Origin: Micromonospora sp. MH99
Lineage (GTDB): Bacteria; Actinomycetota; Actinomycetes; Mycobacteriales; Micromonosporaceae
DNA length: 64,000 nt
Direction: 5' to 3'
NCBI RefSeq assembly: GCF_021442385.1
Contig: NZ_MUZA01000025.1
Span: forward strand, 1-64,000
Shown here: piece after piece, positions 35,601-44,274 of the stretch
Layout: each line of letters begins with the position of its first letter
Numbering within the stretch: the first letter of the stretch is position 1
Notes under the pieces: generated by a model
Told to the model about the DNA's origin: nothing
Seen by the model: the letters and a program-made list of their open reading frames with translations, nothing else
Databases searched by the model: none
Made by a program: the position numbers and the translations under genes

Positions 35601-36616
35601 CGATCCGGGGCGCCGGCATGTGGCACTCGCAGCTCTACACGCTCACCGAACCGCAGAACGTGGTGGGCGGCATCAACCACCCGCACGAGGGCAACTTCGG
35701 CTTCGACATCGACAAGAACACCCAGATCTCCGACATCGCCATCTTCGGCTCCGGCCGGATCCGCGGCGGCGACGGCAACGCCGAGGGTGGCGTCGGTCTC
35801 AACGGCCGATTCGGCACCGGCACCAAAATCAGCAACGTGTGGATCGAGCACGCCAACGTGGGTGTCTGGGTGGGCCGCGACTACGACAACATCCCTGAGC
35901 TGTGGGGCCCGGCCGACGGGCTGGAGTTCACCGGCATGCGGATCCGCGACACGTACGCCGACGGCATCAACTTCAGCAACGGCACGCGCAACTCGCGGGT
36001 GTTCAACTCGTCGTTCCGCACCACCGGCGACGACGCGCTCGCCGTCTGGGCCAACCCGTACGTCAAGGACCGCAGCGTCGACATCGCCCACGACAACCAC
36101 TTCGTCAACAACACCGTCCAGCTGCCCTGGCGGGCCAACGGCATCGCCATCTACGGCGGCTACGACAACTCGATCGAGAACAACCTGATCTACGACACCG
36201 CGAACTACCCGGGCATCATGCTGGCGACCGACCACGACCCGCTGCCGTTCTCCGGCACGACGTTGATCGCCAACAACGGGCTCTACCGCACCGGCGGCGC
36301 GTTCTGGAACGAGGACCAGGAGTTCGGCGCCATCACGCTCTTCCCCGCCACCCGGGACATCGTCGGGGTCACCATCCGCGACACCGACATCATCGATTCG
36401 ACGTACGACGGCATCCAGTTCAAGAACGGTGGCGGCAACATGCCGAATGTCGCCATCACCAACGTACGGATCGACAAATCCAACAACGGCGCCGGCATCC
36501 TCGCGATGGGCGGCGCGCGCGGCAACGCCAACCTGACCAACGTGACCATCACCAACTCGGCCGACGGCGCCATCGTCGTCGAGCCGGGCTCACAGTTCGT
36601 CATCAACGGGGGCTAG
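32654..36616 (+). CDS. Secreted multidomain GH87 alpha-1,3-glucanase (mycodextranase-type)
   Basis: 1320 residues. Signal peptide ~1-35 (AAMAAATLMATAGATAIA); F5/8-type carbohydrate-binding domain ~48-185; two fibronectin III domains ~191-282 and ~283-375; second F5/8-type domain ~378-515; two CARDB-like domains ~519-627 and ~631-737; then the GH87 catalytic unit ~743-1320, with a beta-sandwich (YEAEAGRYQGTLLETDPLRT) and a right-handed beta-helix from ~917. Asp1103 (YADGINFSNG) and Asp1126/Asp1127 (TTGDDALAVW) have the 23-residue spacing of the catalytic triad known for Paenibacillus GH87 enzymes. It should hydrolyse alpha-1,3-glucan of fungal walls or mutan outside the cell. ATG 32654 has AAGGA 6 nt upstream; longer in-frame starts would bury the signal peptide. 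Confidence 0.88.
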   Translation: MRRTNLFRMVAAMAAATLMATAGATAIASPAGAARPAAPASSAFAPAATNLAQGRPTQESGHADVYDSSKVVDGNAGSYWESLNNSFPQWVQVDLGSSQSVNQVVLKLPTSGWATRTQTLSVQGSATGSSFTDLVGSQTYTFNPASGSTVTINVSSASTRYVRITVTANSGWPAGQLSELEVYGSGTTTPDTTAPSVPGNLSYTQSGTTITLNWVASTDNAGGSGIAGYDIYRNGAFLQSVGNVTTFNDTQPATATVSYFVRARDAAGNLSGNSNTVTRTGSGDTTAPSVPGTLSQSTSGSTITLTWGASTDSGGSGLAGYNVYRGGSLIATLGTVLTYQDTQPATATVSYYVRARDGAGNLSGTSNTVTRTGSNPPACTNVAQGKSMTASGSTFSFTPDKANDGQLTTYWEGAASYPQNLTVALGANHAISAVTVKLNPDPAWGTRTQTIGVLGRDQASSAYTSLVSAAAYQFAQGTNVVTIPVTATTADVQLRFTGNTGAPSGQVAELEVCGTPAPNPDLVVSSLTWSPSSPSEVSPVTLSAVVQNVGSASAGATTVNFSLAGAVVGSATVGALAAGGSTTVSFNAGTRPMGSYAVSAVVDPTNTIVEQNNGNNSLTAASPLVVAQAPGPDLQVLSIASNPPNPAVGASVTFTVTVRNRGTTATGATTVTRLVAGGTTLNTTTASIAAGATVTVAVTGSWTATSGGATLTATADATNVVTETNEGNNAFSQSIVVGRGAAVPYVSYEAEAGRYQGTLLETDPLRTFGHTNFASESSGRKSVRLTSTGQFVEFTSANQANSIVVRNSIPDAPGGGGIEATISLYVNDVFSRKLTLSSKHSWLYGNTDGPEALTNTPQADARRLFDESNALLAQSYPAGTRFKLQRDSGDTASFYVIDMIDLEQVAPPASQPAGCTSITAYGAVPNDGLDDTAAIQRAVTDDQNGVIGCVWIPAGQWRQEQKILTDDPQNRGMYNQVGISNVTIRGAGMWHSQLYTLTEPQNVVGGINHPHEGNFGFDIDKNTQISDIAIFGSGRIRGGDGNAEGGVGLNGRFGTGTKISNVWIEHANVGVWVGRDYDNIPELWGPADGLEFTGMRIRDTYADGINFSNGTRNSRVFNSSFRTTGDDALAVWANPYVKDRSVDIAHDNHFVNNTVQLPWRANGIAIYGGYDNSIENNLIYDTANYPGIMLATDHDPLPFSGTTLIANNGLYRTGGAFWNEDQEFGAITLFPATRDIVGVTIRDTDIIDSTYDGIQFKNGGGNMPNVAITNVRIDKSNNGAGILAMGGARGNANLTNVTITNSADGAIVVEPGSQFVINGG

Positions 36617-36620
36617 TCCC

Positions 36621-36650
36621 GGCCGGGGGCCGCTCCGGCGGTCCCCGGCC
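36621..36650 (+). terminator. Terminator after the GH87 gene
   Basis: GGCCGGGG pairs with CCCCGGCC, with inner GCCG/CGGC, beginning 4 nt after the stop codon. Confidence 0.65.
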
Positions 36651-36663
36651 GTTCCAACCACTC

Positions 36664-36743
36664 TCGATCAACGCGCCTTCAGCGATTTCGGGGTATCCGC
36701 GTTCCGCGGATACCCCGATTTCCACGAAACCGAGTCGATCACC
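36664..36743 (-). repeat. 80-bp palindromic element, family A copy 1
   Basis: Read on the minus strand it runs GGTGATCGACTCGG ... GTTGATCGA. The centre is a perfect 13-bp-arm hairpin (CGGGGTATCCGCG, TTC, CGCGGATACCCCG). It shares ends and the TCGGGGTnTCCG/ATACCCCGA core with copies at 39742, 47813 and 47981. Confidence 0.75.
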
Positions 36744-36830
36744 GGCTGCTCGGCCAGCATCCTCAGGCGCACGCACGTCGACCCGTCGCACGTTCGGGAT
36801 AGCCTGCGCGAGATCGTCAGGAGGTGCGGG

Positions 36831-38813
36831 GTGGATCGGTTGGAGCGCATGCTGTGGCTGCTACGCAGTGGACAGTCCGAGCGCGCGGAGCAGTTGCTGG
36901 CGAAGGACCCCGGGGCGTGCCAGCCCCGGTGGACGGCTGGCGAGCCGTTGAGTCCGGCACTGCGGCAGGTGCACCAGCTCAACTCCTCGATCAACGGGGT
37001 CCATCTGGATGACACGTACGCGTGGGCCATGGCCGGCGGCCGTGTCCATCGCATCCCTCTGGCCGGGGGCGAGGCCGACGTGGTCCGCCTGGAGGGGCCG
37101 CACGATCACTACTATCCGGGGGCCGTGTTCGACGGTGACGCCGTCGTCGCCGTGGACGAGGAGCGGCTGCGCGTATGGGATGTCGCGTCCGGGAAACTTC
37201 TGCTGGCCACTGACCCCGACGACGTTCCCCGCCGTGCGGGCCGCCTCCGTAGCCTCGCGGTCGGTGCCGGGGTCGCGGTCACCGGCACCGAGGACGGCTA
37301 CCTGCTCCTGTGGGATCTGGCCGACGGTCGGCAGTTGGCCAGGACCGCCGCGCACAGCGGTTACGTCTTTGAGGTGGCGATCAGCACCGACGGGGCTCCG
37401 GTCGTCCTCAGCCTCGGCGGCGAGGACGACACCACGATGACGCTGTGTTTCCACGACCTCGACGGATTGCGCCGCTCCGGCGACGTCGCCATGGCCGAGC
37501 CGACGACGTGCGGCGGCTGGACGATGCTGGACGGTCAGCGGCGTGCGGTGACGGTCGCCGGCAGCGGCCTGCTGACCCTCTGGGATCCCACCACGGCGGC
37601 ACCGGTCGCGCAGTTTCCCACCACGACGGACCCGCGCGGGGCACCGGTGTTCATCGCCGACGGTGCCTGGGCCGTGCTCGGTGAGCGACGCGCGCTGCGG
37701 ATCGTGGACCTGCGGGACGGCACCCTGCGGGGGACGATCCGGACCGACTTCACCCAGCATGTCGACAAGGTGGCCGTGTACGGCTCGTACCTCTTCGCGG
37801 CGCAGGGAGGCAGCACCGAGGGGCGGGCCAACCTCTTCGACCTCACCGACCCTCCGACGCAGGATGACCCGGAGGGGCCCTACTTCGGCGACGCGGTGTC
37901 GTCGACGATCGGCGGGCGACCCGTGGTTGTCGCCGTGGACCGCACCGGGGCGTTCGAGGTCGTCGATGCCACCGACGGGCGAGATGTTCACCGGCCGGCC
38001 GGTGAACGACACATCACCCACCGGGCCACGGAGTGGGACCCGCTACTGGAAGCTGCCACCGCTGCTGGCCGCGACGTGCTCGTCGTGATGTCGAGACTTC
38101 AGCCGACGACGGTCGACCTGGCCACCGGCGAGACCCACACCGCGCCCGAGCCCCCGTTGACCCCCGCCGTGCTGCACGCGGTCACCACGGGCTACGGCCT
38201 GATCGCGGCGGCCGACCGCGGAGGCACCCTCGCCGTCTGGGACGCGACCACGCTGGCGTTGCGCGCCTCCCTCCGACTGGACCTGCGGGAGACGACCTCG
38301 ATCGCACTCGGTGACCTGCACGGCCGCACCGTCGTGTTGACGGGGACCGAGGCCGGCGGTTTTCGCTGGTTCGACAGCACCGATCTGACCGAGCTGGCCC
38401 CGCCGGGCCGGTTCGCCGAACGCACCGGTCGAACCGCACCGGAAGGCCGGAACTGGCCCGGGGCGGCCGCTGTCAGCGGACTACACGTACTCGATGCCGT
38501 GGTGATCAGCGTCGTGGGCGGCACGGTCACCTGCGCGGACATCACCACCGGGGAGCCGGCCGGGCCGGCCCTGACGCACCCCGACAGGGTCGGCGTGCTG
38601 CTGCCAGCCATCCTCGACGGCGTTCCGGTGCTCGCCACCAGTTGCGCCGACCGGGTCCTGCGGGTCTGGGAGATCGCCACCGGCCGCGTCATCCGGTCCG
38701 TCGCGCTGCCCGAACAGGTCCGCCGGATCGTTTCGGTCACCGCTGACCAGGTCATTGTCCTCACCGAGGGTCATCTGACCGGGATCGGCCCGATCGTGAC
38801 CAGGCCCACCTGA
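36831..38813 (+). CDS. WD40-like beta-propeller protein
   Basis: 660 residues, probably two seven-bladed propellers. Repeats with the WD40 pattern are seen, for example VAVTGTEDGYLLLWDLADGR, LLTLWDPTTAAP, LIAAADRGGTLAVWDATT and VLATSCADRVLRVWEIATGR. No signal peptide, kinase domain or membrane helix, so a cytosolic scaffold is likely. The first ~55 residues are alpha-helical (LERMLWLLRSGQSERAEQLL). GTG 36831 has CAGGAGG at 36819-36825 and a TAGCCT box at 36800-36805. Partner unknown; the nearest neighbours give no pathway. Confidence 0.82.
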   Translation: MDRLERMLWLLRSGQSERAEQLLAKDPGACQPRWTAGEPLSPALRQVHQLNSSINGVHLDDTYAWAMAGGRVHRIPLAGGEADVVRLEGPHDHYYPGAVFDGDAVVAVDEERLRVWDVASGKLLLATDPDDVPRRAGRLRSLAVGAGVAVTGTEDGYLLLWDLADGRQLARTAAHSGYVFEVAISTDGAPVVLSLGGEDDTTMTLCFHDLDGLRRSGDVAMAEPTTCGGWTMLDGQRRAVTVAGSGLLTLWDPTTAAPVAQFPTTTDPRGAPVFIADGAWAVLGERRALRIVDLRDGTLRGTIRTDFTQHVDKVAVYGSYLFAAQGGSTEGRANLFDLTDPPTQDDPEGPYFGDAVSSTIGGRPVVVAVDRTGAFEVVDATDGRDVHRPAGERHITHRATEWDPLLEAATAAGRDVLVVMSRLQPTTVDLATGETHTAPEPPLTPAVLHAVTTGYGLIAAADRGGTLAVWDATTLALRASLRLDLRETTSIALGDLHGRTVVLTGTEAGGFRWFDSTDLTELAPPGRFAERTGRTAPEGRNWPGAAAVSGLHVLDAVVISVVGGTVTCADITTGEPAGPALTHPDRVGVLLPAILDGVPVLATSCADRVLRVWEIATGRVIRSVALPEQVRRIVSVTADQVIVLTEGHLTGIGPIVTRPT

Positions 38814-38838
38814 GCGGACGCCTGGCGGCCGCCACTCC

Positions 38839-38893
38839 TGCAGATCTTGGACAGTTTCCGTCCGCACCGGACGGAAACTGTCCAAGATCTGCA
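38839..38893. repeat. Perfect 26-bp-arm palindrome, family B copy 1
   Basis: Left arm 38839-38864 and right arm 38868-38893 are exact reverse complements with a CAC centre. Core GATCTTGGACAGTTTCCGTC. It lies between convergent genes and could terminate both. A near copy is at 46430-46478. Confidence 0.85.
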
Positions 38894-38918
38894 TATGCCC
38901 CCTGCTGGCCGGGGCAGG

Positions 38919-39362
38919 TCAGGCGGTCGGCACCGGCGCCAGGGCCGCCGCGAGGGCCTCGGCGTTCTTCTTGTCCACCCGGGGGAAGGTCAACGTGACG
39001 CCGTCTCCCGCGTCGCCGAAGGCGAGACGCAGCAGGCTCACGATGCCCATCTTCGCCTCGGCGAGCGCGACGTGTTCCCGGGGCACCTCGCCGAGAACGC
39101 CGGTGCCGGGCCCGCCGAGGAAGGTCTGCGGCAGGAAGATGAGTCGCCGGTTGGTGAGGACGACGAACTGCTTCTTGGTCCGCGACAGCGCGTGGCCCAC
39201 CGCCCCGGCACCCGCGGTGATCAGCCCTTGCGAGACGACAGTCCCGAGTCGGCCGGCGGAGAAACTGCCGACCATCGCCCGGGTCGCGGTGACCGGCTGT
39301 TCGCCGGGTTGCAGGATCGACGCCACCCGTTCGAACGCGCGCGCCTGAAGTTTCTGGTTCAT
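38919..39362 (-). CDS. Small PH-like domain protein
   Basis: 147 residues, no signal peptide. The segment KKQFVVLTNRRLIFLPQ followed by VPREHVALAEAKMG and VTLTFPRVDKKNAEALAAAL is the strand pattern of bacterial PH-like (GRAM/bPH) domains that often bind membranes. N-terminus ARAFERVASILQPGEQPVTATRAM matches the same class. ATG 39362. Convergent to the WD40-like gene; no functional link is visible. Confidence 0.68.
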   Translation of the reverse strand: MNQKLQARAFERVASILQPGEQPVTATRAMVGSFSAGRLGTVVSQGLITAGAGAVGHALSRTKKQFVVLTNRRLIFLPQTFLGGPGTGVLGEVPREHVALAEAKMGIVSLLRLAFGDAGDGVTLTFPRVDKKNAEALAAALAPVPTA

Positions 39363-39461
39363 GTGGTCCCCTCCGTGTTTGACCGTGACCGCCGCTGATG
39401 CTTACGGAGTAGGACACCCTGGGCCATCCGACGATCAGACGCATGATCATGACGGTCGGGC

Positions 39462-39735
39462 ATGGACGGCGTCACCTTCACCCCCTCGGCCTGGGCCGCC
39501 TTCATCGAGTTCACGGTGGTCAGCCGACCCTCGCGATGACCACGATCTACGGCTGATCGCTGGCGGAGTCGGTGTGCGATCCGCTGTACGAGTTGACCGA
39601 GGGGGAGTACAGCCCGCCGCTGCGGCCGGAACGCGGTTCGTCATGCGGGAGCCGTTCGAGTTCTCCATCGATCCGGCCGACCTGCTGGGCGAGGAGGCGG
39701 CACCCGACGGGTCGGGCGAACAGGGTGAGGCTCGC
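39462..39735 (+). pseudogene. Remnants of DUF397-like and Uma2-like coding sequence
   Basis: The 518-nt gap between the PH-like gene and dxr holds no intact gene. At 39462 a fragment reads DGVTFTPSAWAAFIEF, the usual C-terminus of DUF397 proteins, then breaks. From ~39575 one frame reads DPLYELTEGEYSPPLRPE and another from ~39628 reads AGTRFVMREPFEFSIDPADLL, together like the C-terminal end of a Uma2-type nuclease-fold protein with a frameshift. Both readings rest on short matches from memory. Confidence 0.35.
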
Positions 39736-39741
39736 GCGCCC

Positions 39742-39819
39742 GTGATCGACACGAGTTCGGCGAGGTGGGGGTGTCCGGGGATTCGGATCCCGCGAGGTCG
39801 GCGATGTGGTGTCGATCAA
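39742..39819 (+). repeat. Palindromic element, family A copy 2 (diverged)
   Basis: Starts GTGATCGACACGAGTTCGG and ends GTGTCGATCAA, with GGGGGTGTCCGGGGAT in the centre. It covers the in-frame start at 39806 of the dxr frame, which argues that the frame upstream of 39881 is not coding. Confidence 0.6.
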
Positions 39820-39868
39820 GGGCGCGGGGAGGGCTGAGGCTCCCAGCGGGCGTACAGCGGCGGTGGGG

Positions 39869-39874
39869 GAGAAT
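39869..39874 (+). promoter_or_regulatory. Predicted -10 box of dxr (GAGAAT)
   Basis: GAGAAT in GGGGGAGAATGGGC lies 6 nt before the GTG at 39881, matching the [17 protein letters not shown] of other genes here. Confidence 0.4.
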
Positions 39875-39880
39875 GGGCTC

Positions 39881-41092
39881 GTGACTTCCCCCCGCGACCT
39901 TGTTCTGCTCGGGTCCACCGGTTCGATCGGCACGCAGGCCATCGACATCGTCCGGCGCAACCCGGACCGGTTCCGGGTGGTGGCGCTCGGCGCCGGCGGC
40001 GGCAACGTCGAGCTGCTCGCCGCGCAGGCCCTCGAACTGGGCGTCGAGGCGGTCGGGGTGGCCAAGGCGTCCGCCGCGCAGGACCTGCAACTGGCGTTCT
40101 ACGCGGAGGCGAGCCGGCGGGGCTGGGCCACCGGCGACTTCAAACTTCCCAAGATCGTGGCCGGGCCGGACGCCATGACCGAGTTGGCGCAGTGGCCGTG
40201 CGACGTCGTGCTCAACGGGGTGGTCGGCTCGCTGGGCCTCGCTCCTACGCTGGCCGCTCTGCGCGGTGGTCGTACTCTCGCGTTGGCCAACAAGGAGTCG
40301 CTCGTGGCCGGCGGCCCGCTGGTCAAGGCCGCGGTGACGCGGCCGGGGCAGATCGTGCCTGTCGACTCGGAGCATTCGGCGCTGGCCCAGTGTCTGCGCT
40401 CCGGGGCGCGCGGCGAGGTGCGGCGGCTGATCGTCACGGCCAGCGGCGGCCCGTTCCGGGGGCGGCGGCGCGACGAGCTGACGCAGGTCACACCGGAGCA
40501 GGCGCTCGCGCACCCGACCTGGAACATGGGGCCGGTCGTCACGATCAACTCGGCGACGATGGTCAACAAGGCCCTTGAGGTGATCGAGGCGCACGAGTTG
40601 TTCGACGTGCCGTACGCCGACATCACGGTGATGGTGCACCCCCAGTCGGTGATCCACTCGATGGTCGAGTTCGTCGACGGGTCGACGATCGCCCAGGCCA
40701 GCCCACCGGACATGCGGCTGCCGATCGCGCTGGGCATCGGCTGGCCGGACCGGGTGCCCGAGGCCGCCACCGCCGTCGACTGGACGGCTTCGCACACCTG
40801 GGAGTTCGCGCCGCTGGACGATCAGGCGTTCCCGGCCGTCGCGCTGGCCAAGGCCGCCGGGGAGGCCGGACGCTGCCGCCCGGCGATCTACAACGCGGCG
40901 AACGAGGAGTGCGTGGCGGCTTTCGTGGCGGGTCGGCTGCCGTTCCTCGGCATCGTCGACACCCTGGAGCGCGTGCTGGAGGACGCTCCGGACTTCGCCG
41001 AACCAGGTACCGTCGGGGACGTGCTCGCGGCCGAATCGTGGGCGCGCGCGCACGCGCAGGAGATCATCGCGGGTTCGGTGGAAGGAGCTTGA
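39881..41092 (+). CDS. dxr: 1-deoxy-D-xylulose 5-phosphate reductoisomerase
   Basis: 403-residue NADPH enzyme converting DXP to MEP, the committed step of non-mevalonate isoprenoid synthesis. NADPH site [16 protein letters not shown]; substrate/metal-site motifs [24 protein letters not shown] and [41 protein letters not shown] 39881 is chosen (leaderless -10 box, repeat element upstream). Its stop overlaps the rseP ATG (TGATG). With rseP and ispG it forms the dxr-rseP-ispG operon seen across actinobacteria. Confidence 0.96.
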   Translation: MTSPRDLVLLGSTGSIGTQAIDIVRRNPDRFRVVALGAGGGNVELLAAQALELGVEAVGVAKASAAQDLQLAFYAEASRRGWATGDFKLPKIVAGPDAMTELAQWPCDVVLNGVVGSLGLAPTLAALRGGRTLALANKESLVAGGPLVKAAVTRPGQIVPVDSEHSALAQCLRSGARGEVRRLIVTASGGPFRGRRRDELTQVTPEQALAHPTWNMGPVVTINSATMVNKALEVIEAHELFDVPYADITVMVHPQSVIHSMVEFVDGSTIAQASPPDMRLPIALGIGWPDRVPEAATAVDWTASHTWEFAPLDDQAFPAVALAKAAGEAGRCRPAIYNAANEECVAAFVAGRLPFLGIVDTLERVLEDAPDFAEPGTVGDVLAAESWARAHAQEIIAGSVEGA

Positions 41093-42342
41093 TGTCGTAC
41101 CTGCTCGGGGTGGTCCTCTTCGCCCTGGCCATCCTCGTCTCGGTGAGTCTGCACGAAGCGGGGCACCTGCTCACCGCCAAGATGTTCGGGATGAAGGTGA
41201 CGAAGTACTTCGTCGGCTTCGGCCCCACCATCTGGTCGTTCCAGCGGGGTGAGACCGAGTACGGCCTCAAGGGCATCCCGCTCGGCGGCTTCTGCAAGAT
41301 CGTCGGGATGACTCCGCAGGACGACGACGTCGAGCCGGGCGACGAGTCGCGGGTGATGTGGCGCTACCCGGTCTGGAAGCGGACGATCGTGATGGCCGCC
41401 GGCTCGATCACGCACTTCGCGCTCGCGCTGATCACCATCTGGATCCTCGCCGTCTCCGCCGGCCTGCCCAACCCGGACTTCCCGACCACCGACGCGCAGG
41501 CCCGCCAGGAGCCCGCGGTCATCCAGCTCAGCGACTGCGTGGTGCCGGAGAACGCGGTGCGGGCGTGCACCCCCGCCGACGCGGCCAGCCCGGCCGCCCA
41601 GGCACAGCTGCGCGACGGCGACCGGATCACCTCGATCAACGGCACCCCGATCGCCAACTACGGCGACCTGCTGACCACCCTGCGCAGTCTCAAGCCGGGC
41701 GACACCACGCGGATCGAGTACGTCCGCGACGGGCAGGCGGGCAGCACCAGCACGGTGCTCGCGCAGACCCAGCGGCCGCCCCTGGACGACCCGAAGGGCG
41801 CCGCCGCGCCGGTGGCCGCGCTCGGCGTCGGTCTCGTGCCCAGCACCCCCACCCGCGTGACGTACGGGCCGGGGGCCGCCTTCGGGGCCACCGCCGACTT
41901 CACCGGTCAACTCGCCGTCGGCACCGCGCAGGCGTTGCAGCGCATCCCGCAGAAGGTCCCCGCCCTGTGGACCGCCCTCACCGGCGGCGAGCGGGACGTG
42001 GACACCCCGATCAGCGTCGTCGGCGCCAGCCGGCTCGGCGGGGAGGCCGTGCAGAACAACGCCTGGCTGGTCTTCTTCATGCTCTTCGTGTCGCTGAACT
42101 TCTTCATCGGGGTGTTCAACCTGCTTCCGCTCCTCCCGGTGGACGGCGGCCACATCGCCATCGCCTGGTTCGAACGGGTCCGCTCCTGGGTCTACGCCCG
42201 GATCGGCCGGGCCGACCCGGGCCGGGTCGACTACCTCAAACTGATGCCCTTCACGTACGCGGTGATCCTGATCGGCGGCGCGTTCACGCTGCTCACCATC
42301 GCCGCGGACGTCGTCAACCCGATCACGCTCTTCTCAAGGTGA
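41092..42342 (+). CDS. rseP: Site-2 intramembrane metalloprotease RseP/Rip1-type
   Basis: 416 residues. Zinc-site HEAGH in SVSLHEAGHLLTAKMFGMKV within the first membrane helix; KYFVGFGPTIWSF; a PDZ domain around residues 165-240 (QLRDGDRITSINGTPIANYG); and the second zinc motif in NLLPLLPVDGGHIAIAWF. It cuts anti-sigma factors or other membrane proteins in the bilayer; Rip1 is the mycobacterial equivalent. GGAAGGA precedes the ATG. Coupled to dxr by a one-base overlap and followed by ispG after 9 nt. Confidence 0.95.
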   Translation: MSYLLGVVLFALAILVSVSLHEAGHLLTAKMFGMKVTKYFVGFGPTIWSFQRGETEYGLKGIPLGGFCKIVGMTPQDDDVEPGDESRVMWRYPVWKRTIVMAAGSITHFALALITIWILAVSAGLPNPDFPTTDAQARQEPAVIQLSDCVVPENAVRACTPADAASPAAQAQLRDGDRITSINGTPIANYGDLLTTLRSLKPGDTTRIEYVRDGQAGSTSTVLAQTQRPPLDDPKGAAAPVAALGVGLVPSTPTRVTYGPGAAFGATADFTGQLAVGTAQALQRIPQKVPALWTALTGGERDVDTPISVVGASRLGGEAVQNNAWLVFFMLFVSLNFFIGVFNLLPLLPVDGGHIAIAWFERVRSWVYARIGRADPGRVDYLKLMPFTYAVILIGGAFTLLTIAADVVNPITLFSR

Positions 42343-42351
42343 GTGCCTGAA

Positions 42352-43524
42352 GTGACCGCTATCAGTCTCGGTATGCCCGCCGTGCCGCCCCCGCCGCTCG
42401 CTCCCCGTCGGGCCAGCCGCCAGATCATGGTCGGTTCGGTGCCCGTCGGCGGCGGTGCGCCGGTGTCCGTGCAGTCGATGACCACGACCCTCACCTCCGA
42501 CGTCAACGCGACCCTTCAGCAGATCGCCGAGCTGACCGCGTCCGGCTGCCAGATCGTCCGGGTGGCGGTGCCGTCGCAGGACGACGTCGAGGCGCTGCCC
42601 GCGATCGCCAAGAAGTCGCAGATCCCGGTGATCGCCGACATCCACTTCCAGCCCAAGTACGTCTTCGCCGCGATCGACGCGGGCTGCGCGGCCGTCCGGG
42701 TCAACCCGGGCAACATCCGCCAGTTCGACGACAAGGTCAAGGAGATCGCCCGTGCCGCCGGGGACGCCGGGGTGCCGATCCGGATCGGCGTCAACGCGGG
42801 CTCGTTGGACAAGCGGCTGCTGAGCAAGTACGGCAAGGCCACCGCCGAGGCGCTCGTCGAGTCGGCGCTGTGGGAGTGCTCGCTGTTCGAGGAGCACGGC
42901 TTCCGCGACATCAAGATCTCGGTCAAGCACAACGACCCGGTCGTGATGATCCGCGCGTACCGGCAGCTCGCCGAGCAGTGCGACTACCCGCTGCACCTCG
43001 GTGTCACCGAGGCCGGGCCGGCCTTCCAGGGCACCATCAAGTCGGCTGTCGCCTTCGGCGCCCTGCTCGCCGAGGGCATCGGCGACACCATCCGGGTGTC
43101 GCTGTCCGCCCCGCCGGTCGAGGAGATCAAGGTCGGCAACCAGATCCTGGAGTCCCTCGGCCTGCGCGAGCGCGGTCTGGAGATCGTCTCCTGCCCGTCC
43201 TGCGGGCGGGCCCAGGTGGACGTCTACAAGCTCGCCGAGGAGGTCACCGCCGGCCTGGAAGGGCTGCCGGTGCCGCTGCGGGTCGCCGTCATGGGCTGCG
43301 TCGTCAACGGTCCGGGCGAGGCCCGCGAGGCCGACCTCGGCGTCGCCTCCGGCAACGGCAAGGGCCAGATCTTCGTCAAGGGCCAGGTCGTCAAGACGGT
43401 GCCCGAGGCGCAGATCGTGGAGACGCTGATCGAGGAGGCGCTGCGCATCGCCGACGAGATGGGCGCCGAGCTTCCCGAGGAGCTGCGTGGGCTGGTCACC
43501 GGCCCGACCGTCACCGTGCACTGA
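42352..43524 (+). CDS. ispG: 4-hydroxy-3-methylbut-2-enyl diphosphate synthase (flavodoxin)
   Basis: 390-residue 4Fe-4S enzyme, penultimate step of the MEP pathway. TIM barrel with [20 protein letters not shown], then cluster ligands in [18 protein letters not shown] and [20 protein letters not shown] 42352 is preferred to GTG 42343 because AAGGTGAG at 42336-42343 is then correctly spaced. The downstream hairpin 43536-43574 ends the operon. Confidence 0.96.
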   Translation: MTAISLGMPAVPPPPLAPRRASRQIMVGSVPVGGGAPVSVQSMTTTLTSDVNATLQQIAELTASGCQIVRVAVPSQDDVEALPAIAKKSQIPVIADIHFQPKYVFAAIDAGCAAVRVNPGNIRQFDDKVKEIARAAGDAGVPIRIGVNAGSLDKRLLSKYGKATAEALVESALWECSLFEEHGFRDIKISVKHNDPVVMIRAYRQLAEQCDYPLHLGVTEAGPAFQGTIKSAVAFGALLAEGIGDTIRVSLSAPPVEEIKVGNQILESLGLRERGLEIVSCPSCGRAQVDVYKLAEEVTAGLEGLPVPLRVAVMGCVVNGPGEAREADLGVASGNGKGQIFVKGQVVKTVPEAQIVETLIEEALRIADEMGAELPEELRGLVTGPTVTVH

Positions 43525-43535
43525 GTCGGTTCGAA

Positions 43536-43574
43536 GAATGCGGGCCGTTCCCCCTCGGGGAGCGGCCCGCATTC
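43536..43574. terminator. Strong terminator after ispG
   Basis: 18-bp arms with one mismatch (GAATGCGGGCCGTTCCCC against GGGGAGCGGCCCGCATTC), 3-nt loop; also lies 3' of the convergent padR gene and likely serves both. Confidence 0.8.
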
Positions 43575-43587
43575 GTTCCGGCGCATC

Positions 43588-44175
43588 TCACTCGGATTCG
43601 GCGAGGATCGCGTACAGCTTGCGCCGGGTCTCGTCGAGCACCTGGGCGGCCCGCTCACGCTGGTCGTCGGTGCCGTTCATCATCACCTGACGCAGGGCGT
43701 TCATCGCCTGCGCGCCGGAGTCGCGGATGTCGTGCCAGCTGCTCACGGTGCCCTGGGCGACGTCCGCCCAGGCCGGGCTCTCCGCAGCCGCGGTGGCCTC
43801 CGCCTGCCCGGCCTCGGTGACCGTGAACCGCTTGCGCCCACCGCTGGACTCCTCGGTGCTGGCGGCGATCACACCCTCGTCCTCCAGGAGCTGGAGCGTG
43901 GGGTAGATCGAACCCGGGCTGGGCCGCCATGCGCCGCCGGTGCGGGAGTCAATCTCCTGGATCATCTCGTAGCCGTGCATCGGCCGTTCGGTGAGCAGGG
44001 CCAACACCGCGCCCCGGACGTTGGGGCGTCGGCCCCTGCCCCGCCCGCGACCGCGTCCGCCCCAGGGGCCGCCGTGCTCGTGGCCGTGGCCGTGCGGGCC
44101 GGGCGGGACCGGCGGGAAGCCGAACCCCCGCATCCGGGCCTCGTGCATCGGGTGGTGCTGTCGATGGAACCTCAT
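43588..44175 (-). CDS. PadR family transcriptional regulator
   Basis: 195 residues. The first ~45 residues are His/Gly/Arg-rich (GPHGHGHEHGGPWGGRGRGR), possibly metal-binding; then the PadR winged helix, NVRGAVLALLTERPMHGYEMIQ and PSPGSIYPTLQLLEDEGVI, with wing GGRKRFTVTEAG; and a C-terminal helical dimer domain. ATG 44175 has AGGAAAGAA upstream. Divergent from the MFS gene, which it very likely represses through the palindromes at 44204-44268. The ligand may be the drug or metal handled by that transporter. Confidence 0.9.
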   Translation of the reverse strand: MRFHRQHHPMHEARMRGFGFPPVPPGPHGHGHEHGGPWGGRGRGRGRGRRPNVRGAVLALLTERPMHGYEMIQEIDSRTGGAWRPSPGSIYPTLQLLEDEGVIAASTEESSGGRKRFTVTEAGQAEATAAAESPAWADVAQGTVSSWHDIRDSGAQAMNALRQVMMNGTDDQRERAAQVLDETRRKLYAILAESE

Positions 44176-44203
44176 GGGGTTCTTCCTTTCCTCGTACTGT
44201 CGC

Positions 44204-44268
44204 TGATGCATCAACGATATATCGGCAATGCATCGCCGACAAGCCGCTATTTACAAACCGTACGTACG
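44204..44268. promoter_or_regulatory. Palindrome cluster between padR and MFS genes
   Basis: TGATGCATCA (44204-44213), CGATATATCG (44215-44224), ATGCAT (44228-44233) and CGTACGTACG (44259-44268) are perfect short palindromes in the 112-nt divergent region. The first two overlap TATCGT-like -10 sequence on the padR side; the last lies just before the MFS -10. They fit PadR operators. Confidence 0.5.
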
Positions 44269-44274
44269 TCTTGT

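Noticed and set aside
39806-39880. Upstream ATG start for dxr
   Set aside because: This segment is part of repeat element A copy 2 and has no dxr homology; GTG 39881 gives the family N-terminus with a -10 box in place.
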